From the NCBI RefSeq assembly GCF_030546645.1, contig NZ_JAUOTO010000005.1, forward strand, positions 434,001 through 498,000: a stretch of DNA of 64,000 nucleotides. Reading direction: 5' to 3'. The notes under the pieces are model-generated. The model did no database searches and was not told the DNA's origin. It saw only the letters and a list, made by a program, of their open reading frames with translations. This document shows positions 17,976-26,062 of this stretch, piece by piece. The translations under genes were made by a program, and so were the position numbers. This DNA is from Flavitalea plasmicola. GTDB taxonomy: Bacteria; Bacteroidota; Bacteroidia; Chitinophagales; Chitinophagaceae. Numbering within the stretch: the first letter of the stretch is position 1; the number at the start of each line of letters is the position of its first letter.

Positions 17976-19139
17976 ATGAAACGATCTTACCTGGGATTAG
18001 CTGCTTTTTCAGTGTTATTTTTTGGGGCAACGCAAATTTCACAGGCACAGACTAATTTGCCGATTACGACGACGGCGGTGCCTTTCCTGCGGATCTCACC
18101 GGATGCCAGGGGAGGCGGGATGGGCGACCTGGGCGTGGCGACTTCGCCGGATGCCAGCTCGGGCTTCTATAATCTTTCCAAGACGCCTTTTGCCAAGAAA
18201 GAGATCGGCATTGGGCTGACGTATACTCCCTGGTTAAAGGACCTGGGATTGAATGATGTATATCTGCTGGCCGCATCTGGTTATAAGAAGCTGGATGATC
18301 TGCAGGCTGTCTCCGGTTCCGTCCGTTATTTCAGCCTGGGCGATATCAATTTCACCGATAATAATGGCGCTTCCATTGGCAACGGGCGTCCCCGCGAGTG
18401 GGGCCTCGACTTGGGCTATTCCCGTAAACTGGGCGATAAATTGTCCGTAGGCCTTGCTGCCCGGTATATTTATTCCAACCTGGCGGGCGGTTATTCCGCT
18501 CCCGGAGGACCTACCTATCAACCCGGAAAGACGTTTGCCGCGGATATCTCCTTTTTCTATCATGGCGTGACGGATGATGCCGGAGGATGGAATTTCGGCC
18601 TTGCGCTCTCCAACCTGGGTGGCAAGATCGGGTATACCAACTCTGCTACGGAAAAGGATTATATCCCTGCCGACCTGGGGCTGGGCACGACCTATACGGC
18701 GGTGTTTAATGAAGACAACAAAGTGATGTTCGGGATCGATATCCATAAGCTGCTGGTGCCAAGGCCGCCCAATTTCGGCGACTCGGCTGCATTGGCGGAC
18801 TATCATAATAAGAGCCTCGTGAGCAGCTGGTTCAGCAGCTTCAGTGGTCCCAGCCAGTTCAAGACCCTGCAGGCTTCCATCGGCGCCGAGTATTCGTACC
18901 AGGATCAGTTCTTCTTCCGGGCGGGTTATTATTATGAGGACAGGAACCAGGGCGACCGGAAATATTTCAGCGTAGGGGTCGGCTTGAATTACAATGTAAT
19001 GGGGTTGAACTTCTCTTACCTGGTGCCTTCAGGCAACGGGACGACGCGTAATCCTTTGTCCAATACGTTGCGATTCGGGTTGTCTTTCAACCTCGACAGC
19101 AATGGGGGGGATAGTACGCCGGAAACGACGACGCCGTAG
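17976..19139 (+). CDS. porV: Type IX secretion system outer-membrane protein PorV (LptO)
   Basis: A 387-residue protein with a signal peptide and an FadL-like outer-membrane beta-barrel pattern. The conserved start of the mature protein, FLRISPDARGGGMGDLGVAT, is a PorV hallmark, and the protein ends in barrel strands (LRFGLSFNL). PorV receives cargo from the translocon and hands it to PorU for cleavage and anchoring. Position directly after porU matches other Bacteroidota. A 7-bp repeat array and a terminator follow the stop. Confidence 0.92.
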   Translation: MKRSYLGLAAFSVLFFGATQISQAQTNLPITTTAVPFLRISPDARGGGMGDLGVATSPDASSGFYNLSKTPFAKKEIGIGLTYTPWLKDLGLNDVYLLAASGYKKLDDLQAVSGSVRYFSLGDINFTDNNGASIGNGRPREWGLDLGYSRKLGDKLSVGLAARYIYSNLAGGYSAPGGPTYQPGKTFAADISFFYHGVTDDAGGWNFGLALSNLGGKIGYTNSATEKDYIPADLGLGTTYTAVFNEDNKVMFGIDIHKLLVPRPPNFGDSAALADYHNKSLVSSWFSSFSGPSQFKTLQASIGAEYSYQDQFFFRAGYYYEDRNQGDRKYFSVGVGLNYNVMGLNFSYLVPSGNGTTRNPLSNTLRFGLSFNLDSNGGDSTPETTTP

Positions 19140-19143
19140 ACCT

Positions 19144-19213
19144 AGCTGCAAGCTGCGAGCTACAAGCTACAAGCTGTGAGATGTGAGGTGTGAGATGTGA
19201 GGTTTGAGCGAGG
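19144..19213. repeat. Heptanucleotide tandem array, ten 7-bp units
   Basis: Ten consecutive 7-bp units start 5 bases after the porV stop: agctgca, agctgcg, agctaca, agctaca, agctgtg, agatgtg, aggtgtg, agatgtg, aggtttg, agcgagg. The units drift from an agctNNN form to an agRtgtg form while keeping strict 7-bp phase, as expected for slippage and point mutation of a tandem repeat. The same family occurs near 21.9, 24.0 and 33.4 kb and inside anmK. Confidence 0.85.
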
Positions 19214-19278
19214 GATTGGTGGGTGAGAAAGGGATGGAAAGAATGAAATGATAAATTGAGTAAAAGCGAATAATTTTG

Positions 19279-19306
19279 AAGCGCTCCGGAGAGGGGCGCT
19301 TTTTTT
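19279..19306 (+). terminator. Intrinsic terminator after porV
   Basis: The arms aagcgctcc and ggggcgctt pair with one G-T wobble around a short loop, followed by a run of seven T. It lies between porV and ispF, separating secretion genes from isoprenoid synthesis. Confidence 0.8.
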
Positions 19307-19321
19307 ATAATACCATCATTT

Positions 19322-19801
19322 ATGTCATATCGCATCGGCTTTGGAGTGGATTTTCATCAACTGGCAGAAGGACGGGAGCTGTGGCTGGGAGGCGTGCAGA
19401 TCCCGCATACAAAAGGATCGCTGGGACATAGCGATGCGGATGTGCTGCTGCATGCCATTTGCGATGCTTTGCTGGGAGCGCTGAACCTGGGGGACATCGG
19501 CCAGCATTTTCCCAATACCGATGCTGCTTATAAGGATATTGACAGCAAGGTGCTGCTGCAGCAAAGCTACGCATTGGTGAAGGCGAAGGGCTACCGGCTG
19601 GTGAACATCGACAGTACGGTGTGCCTGGAGGCGCCTAAGATCATGAAGTATGCGGTGGCTATGCGGGCGGCGATGGCGAATGTGCTGGAAGTGGAGGCGG
19701 ATGATATTTCTATCAAGGCGACGACGACGGAGCTGATGGGGTTTGTGGGAAGGGGAGAAGGGTTGATGGCGTATGCGACGGTGTTGTTGGAGAAGGTGTG
19801 A
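19322..19801 (+). CDS. ispF: 2-C-methyl-D-erythritol 2,4-cyclodiphosphate synthase
   Basis: IspF makes MEcPP from CDP-ME 2-phosphate in the non-mevalonate isoprenoid pathway. The 159-residue length is typical. Metal ligands are visible as Asp10 and His12 in GVDFHQL and His44 in VLLHAICD, with the family stretch GSLGHSDAD and a C-terminal KATTTELMGFVGRGEG. It lies alone between the porV terminator and a convergent Rpn-type remnant. Confidence 0.95.
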   Translation: MSYRIGFGVDFHQLAEGRELWLGGVQIPHTKGSLGHSDADVLLHAICDALLGALNLGDIGQHFPNTDAAYKDIDSKVLLQQSYALVKAKGYRLVNIDSTVCLEAPKIMKYAVAMRAAMANVLEVEADDISIKATTTELMGFVGRGEGLMAYATVLLEKV

Positions 19802-19850
19802 GTTTGAGGTATGGATATGAAGTATGCGGTGTGGGTGCGAGGTTCGTCTA

Positions 19851-20414
19851 CTAATGGAGGGACCTTTTTATTTCCAATACAAAGTCTTCGGTGACTTCGG
19901 CGAGGGAGGCGATGCGGGTGATGGAGAAGTCGGTGGTGCGAAGGAGGTATTTGACGAAAACACTTTTGCCTTTTGCAAGGCCTTTCTCTTCGCCTCTCTT
20001 ATAGTAAGGATCCCTTTCTATTGAAAAAAATGTTGCGATACTTTCCATAACCTCGGAAATTTGTTCCTCTAAGTTACGCAATTGGGATAATATGCGCAAC
20101 TGATTTATATGTCTGGCGGGGTCCAGCTGACCTTCACCAGAATCAATTATTTGTGTTATGATCTGCTCTATGATAGCAGCGGGAGCGTCACCTTTAAAAT
20201 CTGCAAGGATCGCCAATATCTTAGCCCTTGGATCACTGGAAGACAGGAGAAGCTGGTAATCTATTTCGGAAAGGATGATAAGATCATAGTGAAACTGCAT
20301 CTGTCTGCAATGCCAATGGGCTGACATCTCAGGCCTGCCCGGACCGATGTAGATTACATACTGCCGCACTTCTAATTTATATAGCCGGGACAGCATGACA
20401 AAATATTCGGCCAT
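19851..20414 (-). pseudogene. Rpn-family (PD-(D/E)XK transposase-like) protein, N-terminally truncated
   Basis: The 187-residue frame begins at RMAEYFVMLSRLYKL, which in full-length Rpn/YhgA-type proteins follows the nuclease core. The preceding codons run into a TGA three codons upstream, so the catalytic Asp and Glu-x-Gln region is missing. The C-terminal part keeps the family features: a Gly/Lys-rich hinge (YYKRGEEKGLAKGKS) and a small helical end (FSITRIASLAEV) resembling that of the intact relative at 52.6 kb. I read it as a decayed copy. It could still be translated, but not as a nuclease. Confidence 0.6.
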
Positions 20415-20521
20415 GCGACTTCATGAGGCCAGGGAGGACCCCGCGCAGCTTGCCAAAAGGTATTTTTTTTGAATTTCCCAGACTGCAGTGACGATGCAGT
20501 AAATGAAACCTTTCAAACCAT

Positions 20522-20529
20522 TACCTTTG
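20522..20529 (+). promoter_or_regulatory. Bacteroidota -7 box (TACCTTTG) for dut
   Basis: An exact match to the Bacteroidota TAnnTTTG -7 element lies only 5 bases before the dut ATG at 20535. If used, transcription would start at or next to the start codon, giving a leaderless or nearly leaderless message. I see no clear -33 TTTG at the ideal distance. Confidence 0.5.
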
Positions 20530-20534
20530 TGCGC

Positions 20535-20981
20535 ATGAGTCTAAAAATCAACGTTCGCATCATCAACAAATCTTCCAACGACCTTCCCACCTATGCCACA
20601 GAAGGCTCCGCCGGGATGGATATTCGGGCCGATCTCTCCGGTCCCCTGGTACTGAAGTCCCTGGAAAGGCAGTTGATCCCTACAGGGCTGTTCATCGAGC
20701 TGCCATTGGGCTATGAAGCCCAGATCCGTCCCCGCAGCGGCCTGGCCATCAAGCACGGCATCACCTGCCTGAATACACCCGGCACCATTGACTCCGACTA
20801 CCGCGGTGAGATCAAGGTGATCCTCATCAACCTTTCCGGCGAAGATCAGACCCTGCATCCCGGGGACCGGATCGCACAAATGGTGATCGCATCCGTGGAG
20901 CAGGTGGAGTGGCAGCAGGTGGAGACCATCAGCGAGACGGTGCGCAGCGCCGGCGGTTTTGGCCATACAGGGAAGCAATAG
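20535..20981 (+). CDS. dut: Deoxyuridine 5'-triphosphate nucleotidohydrolase (dUTPase)
   Basis: dUTPase hydrolyses dUTP to dUMP, keeping uracil out of DNA and feeding thymidylate synthesis. All five trimeric dUTPase motifs are present in order: [45 protein letters not shown] and the C-terminal GGFGHTG. I start at MSLKINVR because it matches the normal N-terminus; the frame is open 66 bases further upstream. Length is 148 residues. The following lipoprotein gene starts 37 bases later. Confidence 0.95.
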   Translation: MSLKINVRIINKSSNDLPTYATEGSAGMDIRADLSGPLVLKSLERQLIPTGLFIELPLGYEAQIRPRSGLAIKHGITCLNTPGTIDSDYRGEIKVILINLSGEDQTLHPGDRIAQMVIASVEQVEWQQVETISETVRSAGGFGHTGKQ

Positions 20982-21018
20982 GCGCGGAATCCAATTCACA
21001 AGAAACAACCTATCTATA

Positions 21019-21870
21019 ATGATGCATAAGCTTTTAGCGGTGATCGCCCTGGTAGTAGCCATGGCTGGGGTCATGGCGGGATGTCGCTCGACCAAGAAGA
21101 TCCAGAAGGTGATCGCCACCCCGGGGACGAGAAAAGATTCGGCGGCGGTGACCGTCACACCTGTGGTTACGCCGGAGGACCGTCATGCGGACAGCCTGAG
21201 GATCATCAGCCAGACGGTGCAGGGGCTGATGCGGACCCACATCGATTTCCAGACCTTTTCCGCGCGCATGAAGGTCCATTATGAAGGCGGCGACGGGAAG
21301 GACTATGAATTCAACGCGTTCATCCACATAAAAAAGGACAGTCTCATCTGGGTGTCCATCAATGCTGCCCTCGGTATCGAGGCCTTCCGGATGCTGATCA
21401 CCCCCGACAGTGTAAAGATCCTGGACAAGCTGAAGAAAATAGCCCGGCTCCGGAGCGTCAGCTTCCTGCAGGATGAGATCCACCTGCCAGTGGACTTCAA
21501 GACTGTGCAGGACCTGCTGCTGGGTAATCCTATCTACCTGGACACCACGAATATCCTCTTCTATAAAAAAGACCCTTCGGCCATCTCCCTGCTCAGTGTA
21601 GGCGATCTCTTCAAGAACTACCTGACCCTCAATGGGGACAATACCCTTCGCCACTGCAAGCTGGATGATGTGGACCCCTTCCGGGCCCGCACATGCGATC
21701 TGACCTACGGGGATTATGAGCAGCGGGATACCCTGCGCTTTTCCACCTATCGCAAGATCTCCGTGGCCGAAAAAACGAAGGTGGATATCGAGCTGGGATA
21801 CAAGCAGTTTAAGTTTAACGAACCTTTAAGCTTTTCTTTTAACATTCCGAGAAATTATCGGCGGAGATGA
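21019..21870 (+). CDS. DUF4292-type lipoprotein
   Basis: A 283-residue protein with a lipoprotein signal (lipobox VMAGC). The mature part, starting around the GLMRTHIDFQTFSARMKV segment, resembles the DUF4292/LolA-like envelope lipoproteins of Bacteroidota, which are predicted to have a half-barrel fold that can bind lipid. I use MMHKLLAVI as start; an upstream in-frame ATG would overlap dut. It sits directly before two degenerate LytM proteins, a neighbour set that points to cell-envelope upkeep. The molecular function is not known. Confidence 0.75.
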   Translation: MMHKLLAVIALVVAMAGVMAGCRSTKKIQKVIATPGTRKDSAAVTVTPVVTPEDRHADSLRIISQTVQGLMRTHIDFQTFSARMKVHYEGGDGKDYEFNAFIHIKKDSLIWVSINAALGIEAFRMLITPDSVKILDKLKKIARLRSVSFLQDEIHLPVDFKTVQDLLLGNPIYLDTTNILFYKKDPSAISLLSVGDLFKNYLTLNGDNTLRHCKLDDVDPFRARTCDLTYGDYEQRDTLRFSTYRKISVAEKTKVDIELGYKQFKFNEPLSFSFNIPRNYRRR

Positions 21871-21879
21871 GCGTTAGTG

Positions 21880-21994
21880 AGCGACAAGCGACAAGCTGCA
21901 AGCTACAAGCTTGTTTGTTTAGGTGAAATAGGGTAAATTAGCAAATAACCTGATTTTCTTAAGTGTTCTGACTTGTAGCTTGTAGCTTGAGGCT
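21880..21994. repeat. Inverted heptamer arrays between the DUF4292 lipoprotein and the EnvC-like gene
   Basis: Forward units agcgaca, agcgaca, agctgca, agctaca, agcttgt (21880-21914) start 10 bases after the lipoprotein stop. A reverse-orientation block (cttgtag, cttgtag, cttgagg; 21971-21994) ends 12 bases before the next ATG. The arms can pair over about 16-18 bases around a loop of roughly 57 bases. It could act as an attenuator or stabilising hairpin between the genes; that role is inferred. Confidence 0.75.
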
Positions 21995-22006
21995 AAAAAA
22001 TCGTGT

Positions 22007-23296
22007 ATGCTGAAAATATTACTGGCCGGCTCTTTTCTGATGTTGATGGTTACGGTAAGCCATGCACAGTCGCCTACCCAGAGCCGTAGTGACCTGGAAA
22101 AGGAACGGGCTGCCATTCAGAAGGAGATCGAGGATGTCAAGCGCAGCCTGGACGAAACCCACAAGAACAAGCGGCAGACCCTGGGCCAACTGGCCCTGCT
22201 CCAGCGCCGGCTGAAGCTGCGGGAATCCGCTATCCGCAATATCAACGAACAGATCAATGTGATCCAGGGGGATATGAACGAATCCTGGCGGGAGATCCTG
22301 AAGCTGCGCCGGGAGCTGGATACCCTGCGGATCCAATACGCCGAAAGCATCGTTTTCGCCTACAAGAACCGGAGCAGCTACGACTTCCTCAACTTCATCT
22401 TTTCTTCCACCAGCTTCAATGACGCAATGAAGCGCATAGAATACCTGAAATCTTACCGGGCTTACCGGGAGGAGCGGGCGGAGAATATCATCCGCACGCA
22501 GAACCTGCTGCAGAGCAAGATAGACGGTCTTAAGGTCACCCGGATCGAGAAGGAGGAGGCCGTAAAGAAACAGAATAAGGAACGCACGATCCTGGAGGAT
22601 GAGAAGAAAGAAAAGGATGCGGTGGTTAACCGGCTGAAATCGCAGGAAAAAGAGCTGAAAAAAGAGATGGCGGCCAAGCAAAAGCAGGATCAGAAGCTGG
22701 CCGGCGCCATTGCGGCAGCCATCAAGCGTGCCCGTGACCTGGCTATCAAGGAAGCGAAGACCAAGAATGCGGCGGCTGCGGCTGCGGACAAGGCGGCTGC
22801 CAAACCTTCCCGCTCGTCGGAACCCTCGGATAATACGGCAGCTTCGCTGACGCCGATCAAATCGTCATCCAAAACCGTGTTCTCCACTGACGAGGACGTC
22901 CACCTTTCCGGCAATTTCGAGAAGAACAAGGGGCATCTGCCCTGGCCGGTGTCGGGTACAGTGTCCATGGCTTTCGGTCCCCACGAATATATCAAAGGCA
23001 TCATCCACAATAACCAGGGGGTGACCATCGACGTCAATGCGGGCGCGGCCGTAAAAGCGGTGTTCGAGGGGGTCGTCACCAGCGTATTCAGCGTCGGGGA
23101 TGTCAATGCCGTGATCATCCGCCATGGAAAATATTTCACCACGTATAGTAATTTGTCCACTGTAAGCGTTAGTAAAGGAGACCAGGTGAAGACGGCCCAG
23201 ATCATTGGCCGTGTAGGTGAGATCGGCCAGCTGGAGTTTGTCCTTTCTGACGAGAAGGACCATATGTTCGATCCGGAGAGATGGTTGACGCGTTGA
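22007..23296 (+). CDS. EnvC-like murein hydrolase activator (coiled coil plus degenerate LytM/M23 domain)
   Basis: A 429-residue secreted protein with a signal peptide (ends SHAQ), two long coiled-coil segments (about 25-120 and 165-260), an Ala/Ser/Lys linker and a C-terminal M23 fold (about 308-429, from LPWPVSGTVSMAFG). The zinc ligands of active M23 enzymes are replaced: GVTIDVNAG lacks the first His, and GQLEFVLS replaces the HxH motif. It therefore probably works as EnvC and NlpD do, activating amidases that split septal peptidoglycan rather than cutting it itself. A shorter protein of the same kind follows 33 bases later. Confidence 0.85.
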   Translation: MLKILLAGSFLMLMVTVSHAQSPTQSRSDLEKERAAIQKEIEDVKRSLDETHKNKRQTLGQLALLQRRLKLRESAIRNINEQINVIQGDMNESWREILKLRRELDTLRIQYAESIVFAYKNRSSYDFLNFIFSSTSFNDAMKRIEYLKSYRAYREERAENIIRTQNLLQSKIDGLKVTRIEKEEAVKKQNKERTILEDEKKEKDAVVNRLKSQEKELKKEMAAKQKQDQKLAGAIAAAIKRARDLAIKEAKTKNAAAAAADKAAAKPSRSSEPSDNTAASLTPIKSSSKTVFSTDEDVHLSGNFEKNKGHLPWPVSGTVSMAFGPHEYIKGIIHNNQGVTIDVNAGAAVKAVFEGVVTSVFSVGDVNAVIIRHGKYFTTYSNLSTVSVSKGDQVKTAQIIGRVGEIGQLEFVLSDEKDHMFDPERWLTR

Positions 23297-23329
23297 TCCC
23301 CGTTCGTCACGGGCGATCGTTTTCCTAGT

Positions 23330-23956
23330 ATGATAAAAATATTGTATACAACAGCGACTATGCTGGTGATGGCGACGCTTTTGTCCTCATTGCCCGCTCA
23401 CGCGCACGGGATGGACGACCGTAAAAAGAAGGACCGTAAGCTTTCTCACCGGGTGTCTGCCCTGGCTAAGAGATCGGCGCACCGGAGCAGCAGATCCAGC
23501 CGGGCGAAAGCAAGAAGACCGGATGCGTCCTTGCAGGCGCCGACGGACGCCCTGTCGCTGGCATTCTGGCGGCAGCGGGGGCATTTACCCTGGCCGGTGG
23601 ATTCGCGGAAGGTCAACATGCACTTCGGTTTGCAAACCTATATGGCGGGTGAAAATGACCTGAAGTGCAACAACCTGTGCATCTGCATCGGGGCGAAAAA
23701 GGATGACCCGGTGAAGGCCGTATCCGACGGCGTTGTCGACGAAGTGATGGACCTGGGAGACGGGTTGGCCGTGCTGGTCCAGCACGGGAAATACTTTACG
23801 ATCTATAGCGACCTCTCGGATGTCATCGTAGCGAAAGGCCAGCAAATAGGCGCGGGGGATGTGCTGGGGCTGGTCGGGGCCACCGGGCAGCTGGATTTCA
23901 GGATCTATGACGAGCATGATATATGGATGGACCCGGAGAAGTGGCTGGTGAAATGA
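23330..23956 (+). CDS. Secreted degenerate LytM/M23-domain protein
   Basis: A 208-residue protein with a signal peptide (ends PAHAH), a basic Arg/Ser/Lys-rich stretch (about 30-65) instead of a coiled coil, and an M23 fold from HLPWPVDSRKVNM. As in the upstream gene the metal ligands are missing (NNLCICIGAKKDD and TGQLDFRIYDE in place of the His-containing motifs). It resembles the C-terminal domain of its neighbour and probably arose from it by duplication. The basic region could bind anionic cell wall. Role as an amidase regulator is inferred. Confidence 0.78.
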   Translation: MIKILYTTATMLVMATLLSSLPAHAHGMDDRKKKDRKLSHRVSALAKRSAHRSSRSSRAKARRPDASLQAPTDALSLAFWRQRGHLPWPVDSRKVNMHFGLQTYMAGENDLKCNNLCICIGAKKDDPVKAVSDGVVDEVMDLGDGLAVLVQHGKYFTIYSDLSDVIVAKGQQIGAGDVLGLVGATGQLDFRIYDEHDIWMDPEKWLVK

Positions 23957-24033
23957 GCTACAAGCTTCAAGCTTCAAGCTGCAAGCCAGGACTAATCAAA
24001 CACTTGTAGCTTGAAGCTTGTCGCTTGCAGCTG
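23956..24033. repeat. Imperfect 30-bp inverted repeat built of heptamers
   Basis: The forward arm (agctaca, agcttca, agcttca, agctgca, then ag) starts on the last base of the preceding stop codon. The reverse arm (cttgtag, cttgaag, cttgtcg, cttgcag, ct) occupies 24003-24032. The arms match at 26 of 30 positions around a 17-base loop, so RNA or DNA could fold into a long hairpin. No T-run follows, so it is not a standard terminator. Confidence 0.8.
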
Positions 24034-24123
24034 CAATAGTGATTGGTTAAAGAAAAGATAAAAGACGGCATGCGCTCAGCCGCTGTCTTGGAGCATGGAG
24101 TTATTGATCTTATCTTAACTCCT

Positions 24124-24846
24124 ATGTTTAAACCTGGCTGCGTCTTCCTTATTTTAATAGCATTTCGGGCTGACGGGTACGCCCAGCAGTTCCTCAGCGG
24201 CAAGGTAGAAAAAAGAGGCACCACGGAGATCATCATTGGTGCGAATATCCTCAACATCAAACAAGGGATGCATAATGTATCGGATATGGGCGGTAATTAC
24301 AAGATCGCCGTCAAGCTGGGAGATACGGTGATCTTCTCTTCCGCCGGCTACCAACCTGACACCACTATCGTGGCCGGCTATATGCTCGAAGAAAATTACC
24401 TGGTGGCGCTGCGGCCGAATGTCGTGACGCTGAAAGCGGTGGAGGTGGATGAGTCGCGGAACTACCAGCTGGACTCGACGCAGCGAAGGGAAGACTATCG
24501 TTTTATTCTCGACAAGAAGCATCCTGTCAAGCTCTGGAATGAGAAAAGATCTGCTGACGGTCCGGGCCTCAGCTTTAGCCCCATCGGCTATTATTCAAAA
24601 AGAGAGCGGGAAAAGCGCCGTTTGAAAAAGAGGTTGAAGCAGGAGGAGGAAGATTACTACATCGATTCCAGGTTCCCGGTGGCACGCGTGGCGCAGCTTA
24701 CGAGATTACAGGGAGACAGCCTGCGGCTGTTCATGTACCGTTACCGGCCTACCTATCAATTCTGCAGAAGCGCGACCAGCCAGGATATATTTATGTATAT
24801 CAATGACAAGGTGAGGTTGTTCAGGAAGGGAGAGGTAAAAAAATAA
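24124..24846 (+). CDS. Secreted protein with carboxypeptidase-regulatory-like (CarboxypepD_reg) domain
   Basis: A 240-residue protein starting at MFKPGCVFL, with a signal peptide ending near DGYAQ. Residues about 22-105 fit the carboxypeptidase regulatory-like beta-sandwich common in Bacteroidota (LSGKVEKRGTTEIIIGANI, then DTVIFSSAGYQPDTTIV). The C-terminal part has a strongly basic helix (KREREKRRLKKRLK) and no recognised fold. An earlier in-frame ATG at 24043 would give a non-secretory N-terminus, so I reject it. It ends 2 bases from the convergent bshA stop. Confidence 0.72.
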   Translation: MFKPGCVFLILIAFRADGYAQQFLSGKVEKRGTTEIIIGANILNIKQGMHNVSDMGGNYKIAVKLGDTVIFSSAGYQPDTTIVAGYMLEENYLVALRPNVVTLKAVEVDESRNYQLDSTQRREDYRFILDKKHPVKLWNEKRSADGPGLSFSPIGYYSKREREKRRLKKRLKQEEEDYYIDSRFPVARVAQLTRLQGDSLRLFMYRYRPTYQFCRSATSQDIFMYINDKVRLFRKGEVKK

Positions 24847-24848
24847 AC

Positions 24849-25970
24849 TTATGCCAGGAACCGGTTGTACAAAGCCTCATATTCCGGCACGATGGTATTG
24901 ATATCGAACCGCTGCGCATGTTCGGCGGCGTTGGTTTTGAACTGCTGCAGTGTTTCGGCGTTCTCCAGGATCTTTATCGCCTGCTCGCTCATGCCCTGGA
25001 CGTCGCCCACATCGCTGAGGTAGCCCGTGACGCCTTCCACGGCTATCTCGGGCAATCCGCCTGCATTGGTGGAAATGACGGGCACGCCGGCGGCCATGGC
25101 TTCCAGGGCGGCCAGACCGAAGCTCTCGTATTCGGAGGTGAGCAGGAACAGGTCGGCGATGGCCAGGATGTCTTCCATTTGTTCCTGGCGGCCGACAAAA
25201 CGGATGTCCTCATAGACGCCCAGCTCACGGCCGAGGTCTTCTGCGCCGGGGCGCTCCGGTCCGTCGCCCACGAACAGCAGCTTGCTGGGGATCTTTTTTC
25301 TTACCTCGTTGAATATGCGTACGATGTCCTGCACTCTTTTCACCTTGCGGAAGTTGGAGGCATGGAGGAGGATCTTCTCGCCATTGGGAGCGATGACCTT
25401 GCGGAAAGCGTCCAGGGGCTTCTTGCGAAACCGGCGGGTGTCCACGAAATTATGGATGACGCGGATCTCTTTTTCGATGGCGAAATTCCGGTAGGTCTCG
25501 TCCCGGAGGTTGCGGCTGACGGCCGTAATGGCGTCGCTCTGGTTGATGGAAAAGGTGACCACGGGCGCGAAGGTCTTGTCCCTGCCCACGAGGGTAATGT
25601 CGGTGCCGTGGAGGGTAGTGATCACCGGTATATACCGACCCTGGGTCTCTACGATCTTTTTGGCCATATAGGCGGCGGAGGCATGGGGGATGGCGTAGTG
25701 TACATGGAGCAGGTCCAGCTGGTGGTTCATGATGACGTCCACCATGGCGCTGGCCAGGGCTGTCTCATAGGGTGGGTAGTCGAAGAGGGGATAGGTGGCC
25801 ACCCGGACTTCGTGGTAGAAGATATTGGCGTTGAACTCGATCAGTCGCACCGGTTGCTGGTAAGTGATAAAATGTACCTGGTGGCCTTTGTCGGCCAATG
25901 CCTTACCCAGTTCCGTCGCTAAAACCCCGCTGCCGCCGAAAGTAGGATAGCAAACAATTCCAATCCGCAT
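24849..25970 (-). CDS. bshA: N-acetyl-alpha-D-glucosaminyl L-malate synthase BshA
   Basis: BshA is the GT4-family glycosyltransferase that joins GlcNAc from UDP-GlcNAc to L-malate, the first step of bacillithiol synthesis. The protein has the family N-terminus ([19 protein letters not shown]), HVHYAIPHA, the [12 protein letters not shown] segment and the GT4 nucleotide-sugar motif [18 protein letters not shown]. Length (373) is typical. It implies that this organism uses bacillithiol as its low-molecular-weight thiol; other bsh genes are not in this window. Confidence 0.93.
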   Translation of the reverse strand: MRIGIVCYPTFGGSGVLATELGKALADKGHQVHFITYQQPVRLIEFNANIFYHEVRVATYPLFDYPPYETALASAMVDVIMNHQLDLLHVHYAIPHASAAYMAKKIVETQGRYIPVITTLHGTDITLVGRDKTFAPVVTFSINQSDAITAVSRNLRDETYRNFAIEKEIRVIHNFVDTRRFRKKPLDAFRKVIAPNGEKILLHASNFRKVKRVQDIVRIFNEVRKKIPSKLLFVGDGPERPGAEDLGRELGVYEDIRFVGRQEQMEDILAIADLFLLTSEYESFGLAALEAMAAGVPVISTNAGGLPEIAVEGVTGYLSDVGDVQGMSEQAIKILENAETLQQFKTNAAEHAQRFDINTIVPEYEALYNRFLA

Positions 25971-26062
25971 ATTTGCCTGATTAATGGTGGTTTAATCTGT
26001 GGTCGAAGGGCCGAAGGTAAATCAATTTGGTTGATGTAACTTTAGCGGTAAAACTAACACGG

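Noticed and set aside
24043-24123. Upstream ATG for the carboxypeptidase-regulatory-like protein
   Set aside because: It would put 27 non-secretory residues before a clear signal peptide that begins at 24124.
24918-25922. 334-codon open frame on the plus strand
   Set aside because: Antisense to bshA, which carries the full glycosyltransferase motifs.
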